From Crocinitomix catalasitica ATCC 23190 (lineage in GTDB: Bacteria > Bacteroidota > Bacteroidia > Flavobacteriales_D > Crocinitomicaceae), in assembly GCF_000621625.1 (NCBI RefSeq), contig NZ_JHXV01000005.1, positions 276,519 to 340,518 on the forward strand: a stretch of DNA of 64,000 bases, read 5' to 3'. Position 1 is the first letter of the stretch. Every line of letters begins with the position of its first letter. A program made the position numbers and the translations under genes. The notes under the pieces were generated by a model. That model searched no databases. It worked only from the letters and a program-made list of their open reading frames with translations, and was not told the origin of the DNA. Below are positions 17,904-26,376 of this stretch, in pieces.

Positions 17904-18374
17904 TTAAGCCAAATAAGCCTTCAACATCCACATCGTTTTCTCGTGCTCTGTTATATAATCACTCATCAAAGAAACTGTTCCTTCATCAGAATTCTCACCG
18001 GCTTCTGCAAGAATATCGCGTTGGGCTTCAATCAACGTTTTAAAATCAGCCAGTAAAACACCAACCATTTCTTTTCCTTCAGTTAAATTTTTTGTCTCCT
18101 TAACCTTCGATATTTTTTGATAATCAGTAAAACTATGCAAAGGCGTTCCGTCTAATGCCAAAATTCTTTCAGCAATTTCGTCAACCTTTAAATTTATATC
18201 TGTATAGATCTCTTCGAACTTAACATGTAGTTCAAAAAACGAATTCCCTTTAACATTCCAATGAAACCCTCTAATATTCATGTAAAACTGTTGATAATCT
18301 GCTAATAAATGGTTCAATTTATTGATTACGACACCTGTTTTTTCACTGTCTAATCCTATATAATTAACTTTCAT
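17904..18374 (-). CDS. dps: Dps family DNA-binding ferritin-like protein
   Basis: 156 residues from ATG 18374; an upstream in-frame start would add 16 residues not seen in the family. Ferritin-like four-helix bundle with the Dps ferroxidase ligands in GFHWNVKG, then ELHVKFEEIYTD and KVDEIAERILALDG. Forms 12-mers that oxidise Fe(II) with peroxide, store iron and shield DNA. It is divergent from oxyR across a 98-base spacer with a strong promoter, as expected for an OxyR-regulated peroxide defence gene. Confidence 0.94.
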   Translation of the reverse strand: MKVNYIGLDSEKTGVVINKLNHLLADYQQFYMNIRGFHWNVKGNSFFELHVKFEEIYTDINLKVDEIAERILALDGTPLHSFTDYQKISKVKETKNLTEGKEMVGVLLADFKTLIEAQRDILAEAGENSDEGTVSLMSDYITEHEKTMWMLKAYLA

Positions 18375-18395
18375 ATTATCTATTTTTTGTTTACA

Positions 18396-18427
18396 CAAAT
18401 TTACTAAAAATTTAAGCATCAATCAAA
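18396..18427 (-). promoter_or_regulatory. dps promoter
   Basis: Minus-strand TTTG (18427-18424), a 20-base spacer and TAAATTTG (18403-18396), then 21 bases to the dps ATG. It sits in the oxyR-dps divergent region, where the nearby GATA/ATAG/CTAT words (about 18431-18462) could be part of an OxyR site. Confidence 0.65.
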
Positions 18428-18472
18428 TTGATATTATTTATAGCAACATTAATTTTATCTATATTTGACCCT

Positions 18473-19411
18473 ATGATTAGTTTAATACAATTAGAGTATA
18501 TTGTTGCGCTGGATTCATACAAACAGTTCTCACTTGCTGCTGAAAAATGTTTTGTTACACAGCCAACGTTGAGCATGCAAATTAAGAAACTGGAAGAAGA
18601 TCTGGGGATCATTCTTTTTGATAGATCTAAACAGCCTATTAAAGCAACGGACATTGGCGAACTCATCATCAATCAAGCAAAAGTAATCCTGAAAGAAACC
18701 AAACAGATTGATGAAATCATTCAAATCAATAAAAAAACTTTAGTAGGTGAATTAAGAATTGGGATTATTCCATCATTGGCGCCTTATTTATTACCGGAAT
18801 TTATAGGTAGTTTTTCTAAGCAATATGACGGGTTAGAAATCACCATCAAAGAGATGTTATCAGAGGATATTGCTACAGCATTAGAAAGTGACATCATCGA
18901 TGTAGGAATTTTAGTGACACCTTATAACAAACCTGGTTTTAATCATTCGCCCCTATTCTACGAAAAAATTCTTTTGTATTGTAACGCTGATCATAACTTT
19001 GCCAATCTTCAAGCGATTGATATTGAGCGAATGAAAAAGGAGAAAATTTGGTTATTGAGCAATGGAAATTGTTTTAGAAATCAGGTAGTGAACCTATGTG
19101 AATTAAAAGAGGATTTTGACAAGACTTCGTTTCATTATGAAAGTGCATCTATAGAAACATTGATAAAATTGGTCGACAAAGAAGGAGGTTTAACATTGAT
19201 TCCAGAGCTTGCTACAAGGGATTTAAGTAAAAAAAGATCCGCTTTTGTAAAACCATTTAAACATATCAAACCTGTTCGAGAAGTGAGCCTTATTACCAAT
19301 CGAAAATTTATCAAAAAACGAATTCTAGACGTTTTAGAACAGTCAATAAAAACAAGTATTCCGCAAGATCTTTTAAATCGTGAACGCGGTGATATTGTGG
19401 AATGGGATTAA
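18473..19411 (+). CDS. oxyR: OxyR hydrogen-peroxide sensor, LysR family
   Basis: 312 residues from ATG 18473; a longer in-frame start adds residues not found in LysR proteins. The N-terminal winged helix carries FSLAAEKCFVTQPTLSMQIKKLE. The regulatory domain has both redox cysteines at almost the same positions as E. coli OxyR: C200 (NGNCFRNQ) and C209 (NLCE). Peroxide should form the C200-C209 disulphide and activate transcription. Divergent from dps. A TATATTTG box (18460-18467) lies only five bases before the ATG, so the mRNA may be nearly leaderless. Confidence 0.93.
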   Translation: MISLIQLEYIVALDSYKQFSLAAEKCFVTQPTLSMQIKKLEEDLGIILFDRSKQPIKATDIGELIINQAKVILKETKQIDEIIQINKKTLVGELRIGIIPSLAPYLLPEFIGSFSKQYDGLEITIKEMLSEDIATALESDIIDVGILVTPYNKPGFNHSPLFYEKILLYCNADHNFANLQAIDIERMKKEKIWLLSNGNCFRNQVVNLCELKEDFDKTSFHYESASIETLIKLVDKEGGLTLIPELATRDLSKKRSAFVKPFKHIKPVREVSLITNRKFIKKRILDVLEQSIKTSIPQDLLNRERGDIVEWD

Positions 19412-19414
19412 ACT

Positions 19415-19648
19415 TTAATAATTGTTCGCTTTTAATAATCCGTCAATAAATTCCGAATCAGCATCTTCCCACCTATCTTCCATTTTATTAATCATGTCTT
19501 GAATTAATAAAATCTCAGGGTATTGCTGAGCATTTATATGATGAATTAGAAATTTAGAACCCAATTGGTTAATTTCTAGGAATTCATTTTGATTTAAAAT
19601 TTTAAACCAAACATTCCGACCAACATATTTTCGATAAATAGGAAACAA
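19415..19648 (-). CDS. small hypothetical protein
   Basis: 77 residues, soluble, acidic C-terminus (KMEDRWEDADSEFIDGLL). No family recognised. The frame opens after an in-frame TAG with TTG (19648) as the first usable start and no early ATG. It is convergent with oxyR (three-base gap) and divergent from the TPR gene. The protein-like composition and neat fit between neighbours favour a real gene. Confidence 0.5.
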   Translation of the reverse strand: MFPIYRKYVGRNVWFKILNQNEFLEINQLGSKFLIHHINAQQYPEILLIQDMINKMEDRWEDADSEFIDGLLKANNY

Positions 19649-19673
19649 AAGCTAAAAGAATTAAATTTGTACT

Positions 19674-20255
19674 ATGTCAACAAAAGCATTATTTGATGAA
19701 GGCATGATCAAAGTTAAAGAAAATGATCATATTAATGCCATAAAAATATTTACAGAAGTTATAACACTTGAAAATGGGCATGCGGATGCACTTTCGCAAC
19801 GAGCTGTCGCGTACTTGAATATAGAACGTTACGATTTGAGCTTGATTGATATGAATAAAGCAGCAGAAATTGATCCACTTTATAGTTATAGATACGCCAG
19901 TAGAGCTTATTTAAAGACTAGAATTGGTGATTTAGAAGGCGCTGTTGCTGATTATGAAAAAGCTGCTGAACTAGATCCTTCTGACGGCATTAATTATAAT
20001 AACCTCGCATTAGCTCAAGAACAATTAGGCTACGCGAATAAGGCTAAATCGAATTTTAAAAAATCAGATGATTTAACGGGTGTAACAGCGACTAGAATTG
20101 CGCGACAATCAAAAGAGCGTGATCAAGAAGAAGTCACTAATGAAGTGAAGCCTACTCAAAAATCTGTTGTGAAGGAAACGCTAACAACAAAATCAGGGTT
20201 TAAAGATTTTATTCGTTTCATTAAAAACGGATTTAAAATTAAATCGAATGACTAA
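19674..20255 (+). CDS. tetratricopeptide repeat protein
   Basis: 193 residues. About three TPR units (residues 5-125; A..LDP signatures such as AAEIDPLYSYRYASRAYLK and AAELDPSDGINYNNLALAQ), then a charged linker and a basic C-terminal segment. Probably a scaffold for protein interactions; no signal peptide. Overlaps nth by eight bases, so the two are translationally coupled. A TAAATTTG box (19662-19669) ends four bases before the ATG. Confidence 0.85.
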   Translation: MSTKALFDEGMIKVKENDHINAIKIFTEVITLENGHADALSQRAVAYLNIERYDLSLIDMNKAAEIDPLYSYRYASRAYLKTRIGDLEGAVADYEKAAELDPSDGINYNNLALAQEQLGYANKAKSNFKKSDDLTGVTATRIARQSKERDQEEVTNEVKPTQKSVVKETLTTKSGFKDFIRFIKNGFKIKSND

Positions 20256-20910
20256 AATTGAGAAAGCAGCGTATATAATTGAAGCTTTGGAAGAACTTTA
20301 TCCTACAGTTGAAGTTCCATTAGATCATAAAGATCCTTATACATTATTGATAGCTGTTTTACTGTCTGCGCAATGCACAGACAAACGTGTAAACACCATC
20401 ACTCCTATCCTATTCAAACGTGCTGACAATCCTTTTGACATGATAAAATTGGATGTCGCCGAAATTAAAGAAATTATTAGACCTTGTGGTTTATCACCAA
20501 TGAAATCGAAAGGAATATATGGCCTTTCACAGATGTTAGTTGAACAATACAATGGCGTTGTTCCTGCAGATTTTGAAGCATTAGAATCATTTCCTGCAGT
20601 CGGTCATAAAACAGCATCTGTAGTAATGGCACAAGCATTTAATATTCCAGCCTTTCCTGTAGATACTCATATTCACCGATTGTTAACACGCTGGGGTATT
20701 ACAAATGGCAAATCTGTCGTTCAAACTGAGAATGATGCAAAAAAAATATTCCCCCGTGAAAAGTGGAACAAACTTCACGTACAAATCATCTATTACGGAC
20801 GCGAATACTCACCATCCCGCAGTCCTTTATTAGAAAAGGATTTTATCACGCGGAAAATTGGAACTAAAAAAGTAAAATCAACTTTTAAAGACTGGCATTC
20901 TTTTGAATGA
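20248..20910 (+). CDS. nth: endonuclease III (DNA glycosylase/AP lyase), without Fe-S cluster cysteines
   Basis: 220 residues. The helix-hairpin-helix at about 112-133 (LESFPAVGHKTAS) carries catalytic K121, and D139 lies in PVDTHIHR. These match K120 and D138 of E. coli Nth. The enzyme removes oxidised pyrimidines and nicks abasic sites. The C-terminal tail, where the classical enzyme has the Cys-X6-Cys-X2-Cys-X5-Cys cluster, contains no cysteine (REYSPSRSPLLEKDF). I recall cluster-less Nth from other flavobacteria, so this is probably a lineage trait. Confidence 0.92.
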   Translation: MTKIEKAAYIIEALEELYPTVEVPLDHKDPYTLLIAVLLSAQCTDKRVNTITPILFKRADNPFDMIKLDVAEIKEIIRPCGLSPMKSKGIYGLSQMLVEQYNGVVPADFEALESFPAVGHKTASVVMAQAFNIPAFPVDTHIHRLLTRWGITNGKSVVQTENDAKKIFPREKWNKLHVQIIYYGREYSPSRSPLLEKDFITRKIGTKKVKSTFKDWHSFE

Positions 20911-21001
20911 GCGTAATGTTTAAACGTTTTTAAACTAAGCCTGTTAATAAGAATTAAGCTATACACATATTATCAAGGCAATCTGTGCTTAAATTTGAAC
21001 T

Positions 21002-21286
21002 GTGAAAAAACTGTTGCCATATCTAAAGAACAAATACATTCTGTCTTCGGCATTCGTTTTATTGTACATACTAATTATGCACGATACCGATATTGTCACA
21101 CTTATCAAACGCAAAGAGAAAGTTGAAGCCTTAGAGTTGGAAATCACACGTAAAAAAGCAGGGATAGTAGAATTAAAAAATTCAATTGCTGAACTTGAAG
21201 ATTTACGTTCTTTAGAGAAGTATGCGAGAGAGAAACATTTCTTTAAAAAGGAGAATGAAGAACTTTTTATTTTTTCATTCGAATAA
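21002..21286 (+). CDS. DivIC/FtsB-like septum formation initiator
   Basis: 94 residues. Short cytoplasmic N-terminus, one transmembrane helix (about 14-27), then a periplasmic coiled coil (KRKEKVEALELEITRKK, ELKNSIAELEDL) and the family end motif SLEKYAREKHFFKKENEE. Links divisome proteins FtsL and FtsQ at the septum. GTG start at 21002; TAAATTTG at 20990-20997 leaves only four bases of leader. Confidence 0.85.
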   Translation: MKKLLPYLKNKYILSSAFVLLYILIMHDTDIVTLIKRKEKVEALELEITRKKAGIVELKNSIAELEDLRSLEKYAREKHFFKKENEELFIFSFE

Positions 21287-21335
21287 TTTATCTGCTAAAT
21301 TCTGTTAAATCGCCTCATCTATTGAAGCATATCCT

Positions 21336-21343
21336 TATTTTTG
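21336..21343 (+). promoter_or_regulatory. -7 box TATTTTTG of the T9SS adhesin-like gene
   Basis: Matches TAnnTTTG, 14 bases before the ATG at 21358. No -33 box at the expected distance. Confidence 0.35.
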
Positions 21344-21357
21344 TAAAAAAAAATTGA

Positions 21358-22146
21358 ATGAAATATATTTTAAACAGTTTATTGATCATAGTTGCAGCTA
21401 CAACTAGCCAAGCACAAGAAGTTATCGTACAAGAAGACTTTACAGATGGATTACCTGCTCAATGGACAGTTTATGATGGTGATTCAAATATTCCGGCACC
21501 CGAGGTTGAAGAATTTACTTCGGCATGGATTCCTTATAATATGGATGGCGAAGCAGCAATGGCTAGCACATCTTTTTACACTCCAAGTGGATTCTCAGCT
21601 GATTACTTAATTTCAAATAGAATTGGTATCGGGTCATATAGTAGATTACTTTGGTCTGCGAAATCGGTTGACGCTTCCTATCCAGAAACCTACTTTGTTT
21701 TATTATCGACAACGGATAGTTTGCCAGCGAGTTTTACAGATACTATTGCTACTGTTGCAGAAGAGAATGCGCTTTGGAATACGAGAAGTGTCCAACTTGA
21801 TTTAGAAGGATACAGTAATCAGGATATTTATATCGCATTCAAGAATGTTACTAATGACGGGTTCATTCTCTTAATTGATGATTTTGCAATATTAGGTTCT
21901 GAATTTGCATCGATTACTACACCAGCTCCCGCTTCAATTTCATTATTCCCAAATCCAGTTCAAAACATATTAAATATCAGTAGTGATCAACCTGTAGAGA
22001 ACGTGAAAATTTACAATTCAACTGGACAATTGGTACGCTCAACAAATGAGCATCAAGTTCAGACGGAATCCTTAGAAAAAGGCATCTATATTACTGAGAT
22101 ATCTACTTCTACAGGTGTCTTTAGACAACAGTTCGTTAAGAATTAA
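21358..22146 (+). CDS. T9SS-secreted protein with choice-of-anchor-J/cleaved-adhesin domain
   Basis: 262 residues. Signal peptide (to about 19), then a jelly-roll domain of the choice-of-anchor J/cleaved-adhesin type (about 24-180; opening EDFTDGLPAQW, SADYLISN, closing FILLIDDFAILG). A type A T9SS sorting domain (about 192-262) starts SLFPNPVQNILNI and ends FRQQFVKN. It should be exported by Sec, moved to the surface by the T9SS and anchored or released there. Ligand unknown. Confidence 0.88.
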   Translation: MKYILNSLLIIVAATTSQAQEVIVQEDFTDGLPAQWTVYDGDSNIPAPEVEEFTSAWIPYNMDGEAAMASTSFYTPSGFSADYLISNRIGIGSYSRLLWSAKSVDASYPETYFVLLSTTDSLPASFTDTIATVAEENALWNTRSVQLDLEGYSNQDIYIAFKNVTNDGFILLIDDFAILGSEFASITTPAPASISLFPNPVQNILNISSDQPVENVKIYNSTGQLVRSTNEHQVQTESLEKGIYITEISTSTGVFRQQFVKN

Positions 22147-22207
22147 ATACTTCCATTTTTAAGGAATTAATTATTCATTTTATTTTGAATATTTAATGAT
22201 ATTTTCA

Positions 22208-22237
22208 TTGATTTTAGGCCTTTAAAACGTACTTTTG
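22208..22237 (+). promoter_or_regulatory. promoter of the S46 peptidase gene
   Basis: TTG (22208-22210), a 19-base spacer and TACTTTTG (22230-22237), then 21 bases to the ATG at 22259. A good match to the Bacteroidota consensus, and support for the downstream start choice. Confidence 0.55.
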
Positions 22238-22258
22238 GGGGTTAAAATTATAACATAC

Positions 22259-24403
22259 ATGAAATATTTAATCTTAATTCTATTATTTACATCCTCGCAA
22301 TTTTTACGTGCGGATGAAGGCATGTACTTGCCGTTCCAATTGAAAACCTATGCCAAAAGTATGAAAGCAGCTGGTCTGCAACTTTCATACAAGGATATCT
22401 ACAATACAAAAAAACCAAGTGTTAAAGATGCGATTGTTTCATTAGGAGGTTTTTGTACTGGTGAAATCATTTCTCCTAAAGGTTTAATGTTAACCAATCA
22501 CCATTGTGGTTACGATGCCATCAGAGAAAACTCTACACCTGAGAATGATTATTTAACTGACGGATTTTGGGCTGAAAATTATGCAGCAGAAAAACCAATC
22601 CCAGGATTAACAATTTCTATTGTCGTTAATACTATTGATGTGACAAAATCAATCGCTGAAGTTTTGACAGACGATATGGATGAAGCAACAAGAAATGCTA
22701 TGATTCGTGAAATGTCAGATAAACTTTCTAACGAAGCTATTTTAGGTACACATTACTCGGCAGAAGTAAAACCTTTTTATGGTGGAAATGAATTCTATTT
22801 ATTTGTTTATGAAATCTTCGAAGATGTTCGTTTAGCTGGAGCTCCACCATCATCAATTGGTAAATATGGTGGGGATACTGACAACTGGATGTGGGAACGT
22901 CACACAGGTGATTTTTCATTATTCAGAATTTATGCTGGTGCGGATAATAAACCAGCACCTTATTCTGTAGACAATAAACCTTATGCTCCAAAGCATTATT
23001 TACCAATTAGCATTAAAGGAATTGCTGAAGAAGATTTTGCGATGGTTATGGGGTTTCCTGGGAGTACTGATAGATTCTTAACATCTTATGGCGTAAAAAT
23101 GGCGATCGAGAAAGATCAACCAAGTCGTGTTAAAATTCGTGGTAAAAAGCTTGATATTATGAAAGCTGACATGAACAAAGATGCCGCTACAAGAATCAAA
23201 TACGCTTCAACTTACGCACAAGTAAGTAATTACTGGAAGTATTTTATTGGTCAAACTGAGCAATTAAAAAACAACAAAGTTTTTGAGAAAAAACAAACGA
23301 TAGAAAAAGATTTTTCTAATTGGGTAAATGCAAAATCTAAAAGACAAGAAAAATATGGAAACGTTATATCAGACATCGATCAGGCTTATGATAAATTGAA
23401 AGTTGTAAATGATTTACAGGTTTATTTCTTCGAATCGGTATATTCTATAGGACTAAATAAATTCTTAATTCAACACACAGGACTATACAACCAATTAAAA
23501 GCTGAAAAACTAGATGAAGCAGCCATTTCTAAATCTGCAGAAGGTTTAGAGAAACAAAAAGAAGAATTCTTCAAAACGTTTAACGCTGAGACAGAAGAAT
23601 CTCTTATAGCTGCAATGCTTGAAATGTATTATAACAATGTACCCAAAGATCAGCACGGTGAAAAAATAGAAGCCTTACATAAAGAGTATAATGGTGATTG
23701 GAAAAAGTTTGCGAATGATGCTGTAAAGAATTCTGTATTCACGAGTGAAAAACGTTATTCTGCATTCATTGCAAATCCAACTAAAACTATTTTAGAGAAT
23801 GAAATATTATTCATGCTAAACCAAGATTTATTGGATCAATTTAGAAAATATAATTATGGTCCTGAAACACAAATGGCACAAGCTCAATTGAATAAGGCAA
23901 ATCGTTTATTTATTGATGGTTTACGTCAAATGAATAAGAAAACGAAGTATTACCCAGATGCAAACTTCAGCCTTAGATTGTCATTTGGAAATATCTTACC
24001 ATATACTTCAATTGAAGGTAAAACTTACCCTTACTACACGACTATTGACGGCTTAATGGCTAAAGAAGATCCTACGAATGATGAGTTTATCGTTCCTGCA
24101 AAATTAAAAGAATTGTATGAAGCAAAAGATTATGGTCGATATGCAAAAGACGGTAATTTATGGGTAAACTTTATCTCCAACAATGATATTACTGGTGGTA
24201 ACTCTGGCAGTCCAGTAATGAATGCAAACGGTGAATTAATCGGATGTGCATTTGATGGCAACTGGGAAGCTATGAGTGGTGATATTGCTTTTGAGAAAAA
24301 CTTTCAAAGAACAATTAGTGTTGATATCAGATACGTATTATTCATTATTGATAAATGCGCAGGTGCTAATAACTTAATTGATGAGATGACGATTATTGAG
24401 TAA
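22259..24403 (+). CDS. S46 family dipeptidyl-peptidase, DPP7-type
   Basis: 714 residues from ATG 22259, which gives a clean signal peptide (MKYLILILLFTSSQFLRA); an in-frame TTG 24 bases upstream does not. The triad motifs are TNHHCGY (His at 81-82), RHTGDFSLFR (Asp) and GGNSGSP (Ser about 649). In this family residue 673 of the Porphyromonas enzymes sets P1 choice: Arg in DPP11 (Asp/Glu-specific), Gly in DPP7. Here the matching AFDGNWE has Gly (about 667), so hydrophobic or broad P1 is predicted. It releases dipeptides in the periplasm for peptide catabolism. Monocistronic with its own promoter and terminator. Confidence 0.93.
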   Translation: MKYLILILLFTSSQFLRADEGMYLPFQLKTYAKSMKAAGLQLSYKDIYNTKKPSVKDAIVSLGGFCTGEIISPKGLMLTNHHCGYDAIRENSTPENDYLTDGFWAENYAAEKPIPGLTISIVVNTIDVTKSIAEVLTDDMDEATRNAMIREMSDKLSNEAILGTHYSAEVKPFYGGNEFYLFVYEIFEDVRLAGAPPSSIGKYGGDTDNWMWERHTGDFSLFRIYAGADNKPAPYSVDNKPYAPKHYLPISIKGIAEEDFAMVMGFPGSTDRFLTSYGVKMAIEKDQPSRVKIRGKKLDIMKADMNKDAATRIKYASTYAQVSNYWKYFIGQTEQLKNNKVFEKKQTIEKDFSNWVNAKSKRQEKYGNVISDIDQAYDKLKVVNDLQVYFFESVYSIGLNKFLIQHTGLYNQLKAEKLDEAAISKSAEGLEKQKEEFFKTFNAETEESLIAAMLEMYYNNVPKDQHGEKIEALHKEYNGDWKKFANDAVKNSVFTSEKRYSAFIANPTKTILENEILFMLNQDLLDQFRKYNYGPETQMAQAQLNKANRLFIDGLRQMNKKTKYYPDANFSLRLSFGNILPYTSIEGKTYPYYTTIDGLMAKEDPTNDEFIVPAKLKELYEAKDYGRYAKDGNLWVNFISNNDITGGNSGSPVMNANGELIGCAFDGNWEAMSGDIAFEKNFQRTISVDIRYVLFIIDKCAGANNLIDEMTIIE

Positions 24404-24437
24404 TTAACTCAATTTTTAAACAATCGCTTTAAAATAT

Positions 24438-24473
24438 AAAACGGTGATCTCAATGAGGTCACCGTTTTTTTTT
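24438..24473. terminator. bidirectional terminator
   Basis: ACGGTGA (24441-24447) pairs with TCACCGT (24459-24465), with an A run on the left and nine T on the right. It serves the S46 peptidase on the plus strand and probably the DUF6155 gene on the minus strand. Confidence 0.82.
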
Positions 24474-24480
24474 CGCTTAT

Positions 24481-24981
24481 TTAATATGGAAGCTCATATA
24501 GATGTGAATTAGGCCATTCCTGTGCTTCGATATCTTTCACAATTTTATGAATCCTATCTTCATAAAAACTAATGATCCCCAATTCGGTAGTATACTTAAT
24601 GAATTCATTGTATGTATTCAAATAACTTTTATAAAAGGCCAATTGTGTTTGTGGAGAATCAGCGTTAAAAACTAATGCAATTTCAATAGTATAAAGCATT
24701 AAATCAGCAATTTTACTAGGATCTGCATCCAAAATTCTAAATTGTTTTATTTCCTTTTGAGCGACAGACCTTCTTTTCTTAGCCTTCCTTCTGTTCGGCG
24801 GGAAATACTCTTTAGAGATTTTGAACTTTGCAGCTTCAAACAATTTTTCTTCTCTTGGATTAAAAACAAAATCATAGAAAGTTTTAACTTCTTTAATTCT
24901 ATTGTACAATTCCAATACTTGCTCTTCTAGCTCTTCCTTAGATAGATCGGTTAAATACTTTTGAAGGGATCTCTTACTCAT
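24481..24981 (-). CDS. DUF6155 family protein
   Basis: 166 residues from ATG 24981. It opens MSKRSLQKYLTDLSKEELEEQ and contains FYDFVFNPREEKLFEAAKFKI and a basic patch (NRRKAKKRRS), which fit DUF6155. Cytoplasmic, mostly helical, function unknown. Its -7 box lies just three bases before the ATG. Confidence 0.78.
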   Translation of the reverse strand: MSKRSLQKYLTDLSKEELEEQVLELYNRIKEVKTFYDFVFNPREEKLFEAAKFKISKEYFPPNRRKAKKRRSVAQKEIKQFRILDADPSKIADLMLYTIEIALVFNADSPQTQLAFYKSYLNTYNEFIKYTTELGIISFYEDRIHKIVKDIEAQEWPNSHLYELPY

Positions 24982-24984
24982 ATT

Positions 24985-25018
24985 CAAATATAAATAAAGA
25001 GTTCTTCGTTAGCACAAA
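24985..25018 (-). promoter_or_regulatory. promoter of the DUF6155 gene, almost leaderless
   Basis: Minus-strand TTTG (25018-25015), a 22-base spacer and TATATTTG (24992-24985), three bases from the ATG at 24981. It overlaps the terminator hairpin of the upstream thioesterase gene. Confidence 0.6.
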
Positions 25019-25026
25019 GAACTCTT
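24997..25026 (-). terminator. hairpin downstream of the thioesterase gene
   Basis: AAGAGTTCTT (24997-25006) and AAGAACTCTT (25017-25026) form a ten-base stem with a ten-base loop, followed on the minus strand by a T-rich stretch. Probably ends the thioesterase transcript about 90 bases after its stop. Confidence 0.5.
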
Positions 25027-25117
25027 AATAAAACCGTATAAATAAATATAATCTGCAAGGGTAATAAACCGTTCCCTTAATTATATAACGGAAATATTGC
25101 TTGAAGGGTTGGTAAAT

Positions 25118-25666
25118 TTATTTTAAGTTAATTATACAACGATTATCTTTAATCTCTTGAGCAATAACTTCAGCAGATAGATGAAGTCTTTCTTTATGCA
25201 TAATCTCATCAATTTCTCGGCGTTTTTCTTTTAATTTTTTGGCTTCATAAAACCTTTTTATATCCGTTCGTGACTCTAAAATTAATTCAGGAACTTGCTG
25301 TAAGGTTCCATCTTCATTTTTGGCGACCATTGTAAAATAACATGAATTTGTGTGGGTCACCTCCCCTGTCTTGGGTTTAAGTGATTCGACTCTGATCCCA
25401 ATAATCATTGAAGAGTTACCGACGTAATTAACAGACGCTGCCAACGATACTAATTCCCCTACTTCTACAGGTTCTCGAAACTCAACACCATCAACAGATA
25501 CCGTTACACAATAAGCTCCTGAATGTTTCGCTGCACACACATAAGCCACCTTATCCATCAAGGAAAGTAAAATTCCACCATGTACCTTCCCTGAAAAATT
25601 AGCGAAATGTGGAATCATTAATTCTGTTATCGTTGTTCTCGAATCATTAACTGATTTTGCGCTCAT
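25118..25666 (-). CDS. acyl-CoA thioesterase, hotdog fold
   Basis: 182 residues. Hotdog domain (about 10-125) with HGGILLSLMDKVAYVCAAKHSG, where the central helix supplies the catalytic Asp, and VDGVEFREPVEVGELVSL, typical of YciA/BFIT-type acyl-CoA thioesterases. It hydrolyses acyl-CoA to free acid and CoA in the cytoplasm. A charged C-terminal extension (about 130-182, KKLKEKRREID) is longer than in YciA. Monocistronic. Confidence 0.9.
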   Translation of the reverse strand: MSAKSVNDSRTTITELMIPHFANFSGKVHGGILLSLMDKVAYVCAAKHSGAYCVTVSVDGVEFREPVEVGELVSLAASVNYVGNSSMIIGIRVESLKPKTGEVTHTNSCYFTMVAKNEDGTLQQVPELILESRTDIKRFYEAKKLKEKRREIDEIMHKERLHLSAEVIAQEIKDNRCIINLK

Positions 25667-25714
25667 AAAGTTTTAAGTTTCTTACAATCTAAAAATAAGA
25701 AAGTATTTGATGAT

Positions 25715-25754
25715 AAAAAATAAAAAAAGGGTTTAAGCTTTTAAGCTTAAACCC
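25715..25754 (-). terminator. rho-independent terminator of the small lipoprotein gene
   Basis: GGGTTTAAGCTT (25729-25740) and AAGCTTAAACCC (25743-25754) form a perfect 12-base stem. On the minus strand it is followed by a run of seven T and a second T-rich stretch. Confidence 0.85.
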
Positions 25755-25786
25755 AAGGTGATAATAATACTTTAAATATTGTTCAA

Positions 25787-26209
25787 TTATTGAGCTTTCA
25801 AATGCAACTCATCTTCTCCACCTGTTTCTCTCAACCACATTTCATCAACTTCTAATTTTAAGATTTGATAAGTTTTGTCAGCGTCGTCATCTTCATAATC
25901 GAATGAGATATTCTCTTTTGACGATGTAAACTCCCAAGTTCCATCAGTCTCATATTCGTAAGAAAATGGTCCCCATTCAAACTTCGCATTCAACTGTGCA
26001 TCTCCATCTTCTTTCGTCGTTAATGTAAATTCATCATAATTTTCAGTAACATTTTCTCCATCACTGAAAGCTTGATCAATTACCCACGTATTTGCTACTC
26101 TCGCTTTTTTTGATTTTACCGTAACACCGTCATTCTCTTCATATTTACTACATGAAAATAATGTTAACGCTGATAACCCTATAATACTTGCTACTTTAAT
26201 CGTTTTCAT
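25787..26209 (-). CDS. small lipocalin-like lipoprotein
   Basis: 140 residues from ATG 26209; an in-frame upstream start adds 14 residues before the signal. Lipoprotein signal LSALTLFSC with lipidated Cys near 20. The mature part (ANTWVIDQAFSDGENV, GTWEFTSSKENISF, a DEMWLRE near the end) follows the strand pattern of small Bacteroidota lipocalin-like lipoproteins. Very acidic. Function unknown. Monocistronic with a strong terminator. Confidence 0.72.
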   Translation of the reverse strand: MKTIKVASIIGLSALTLFSCSKYEENDGVTVKSKKARVANTWVIDQAFSDGENVTENYDEFTLTTKEDGDAQLNAKFEWGPFSYEYETDGTWEFTSSKENISFDYEDDDADKTYQILKLEVDEMWLRETGGEDELHLKAQ

Positions 26210-26376
26210 AAAATTTATTGTTTTAATTATTGTTTGACTATATAAAGGCAATTAATTTGCCAAACGAATAAACAGACCTTAAATACCTGATTATCAATAA
26301 AAATAAATTGAAACAAGAAAGATGACTGTGGTCTATGTCCCCAAAAGGGATGATCAATTCCACAAATTGCCCATAA

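Noticed and set aside
22737..22919. Minus-strand frame inside the S46 peptidase gene
   Set aside because: Composition follows the antisense of the real gene; no start context or motif.
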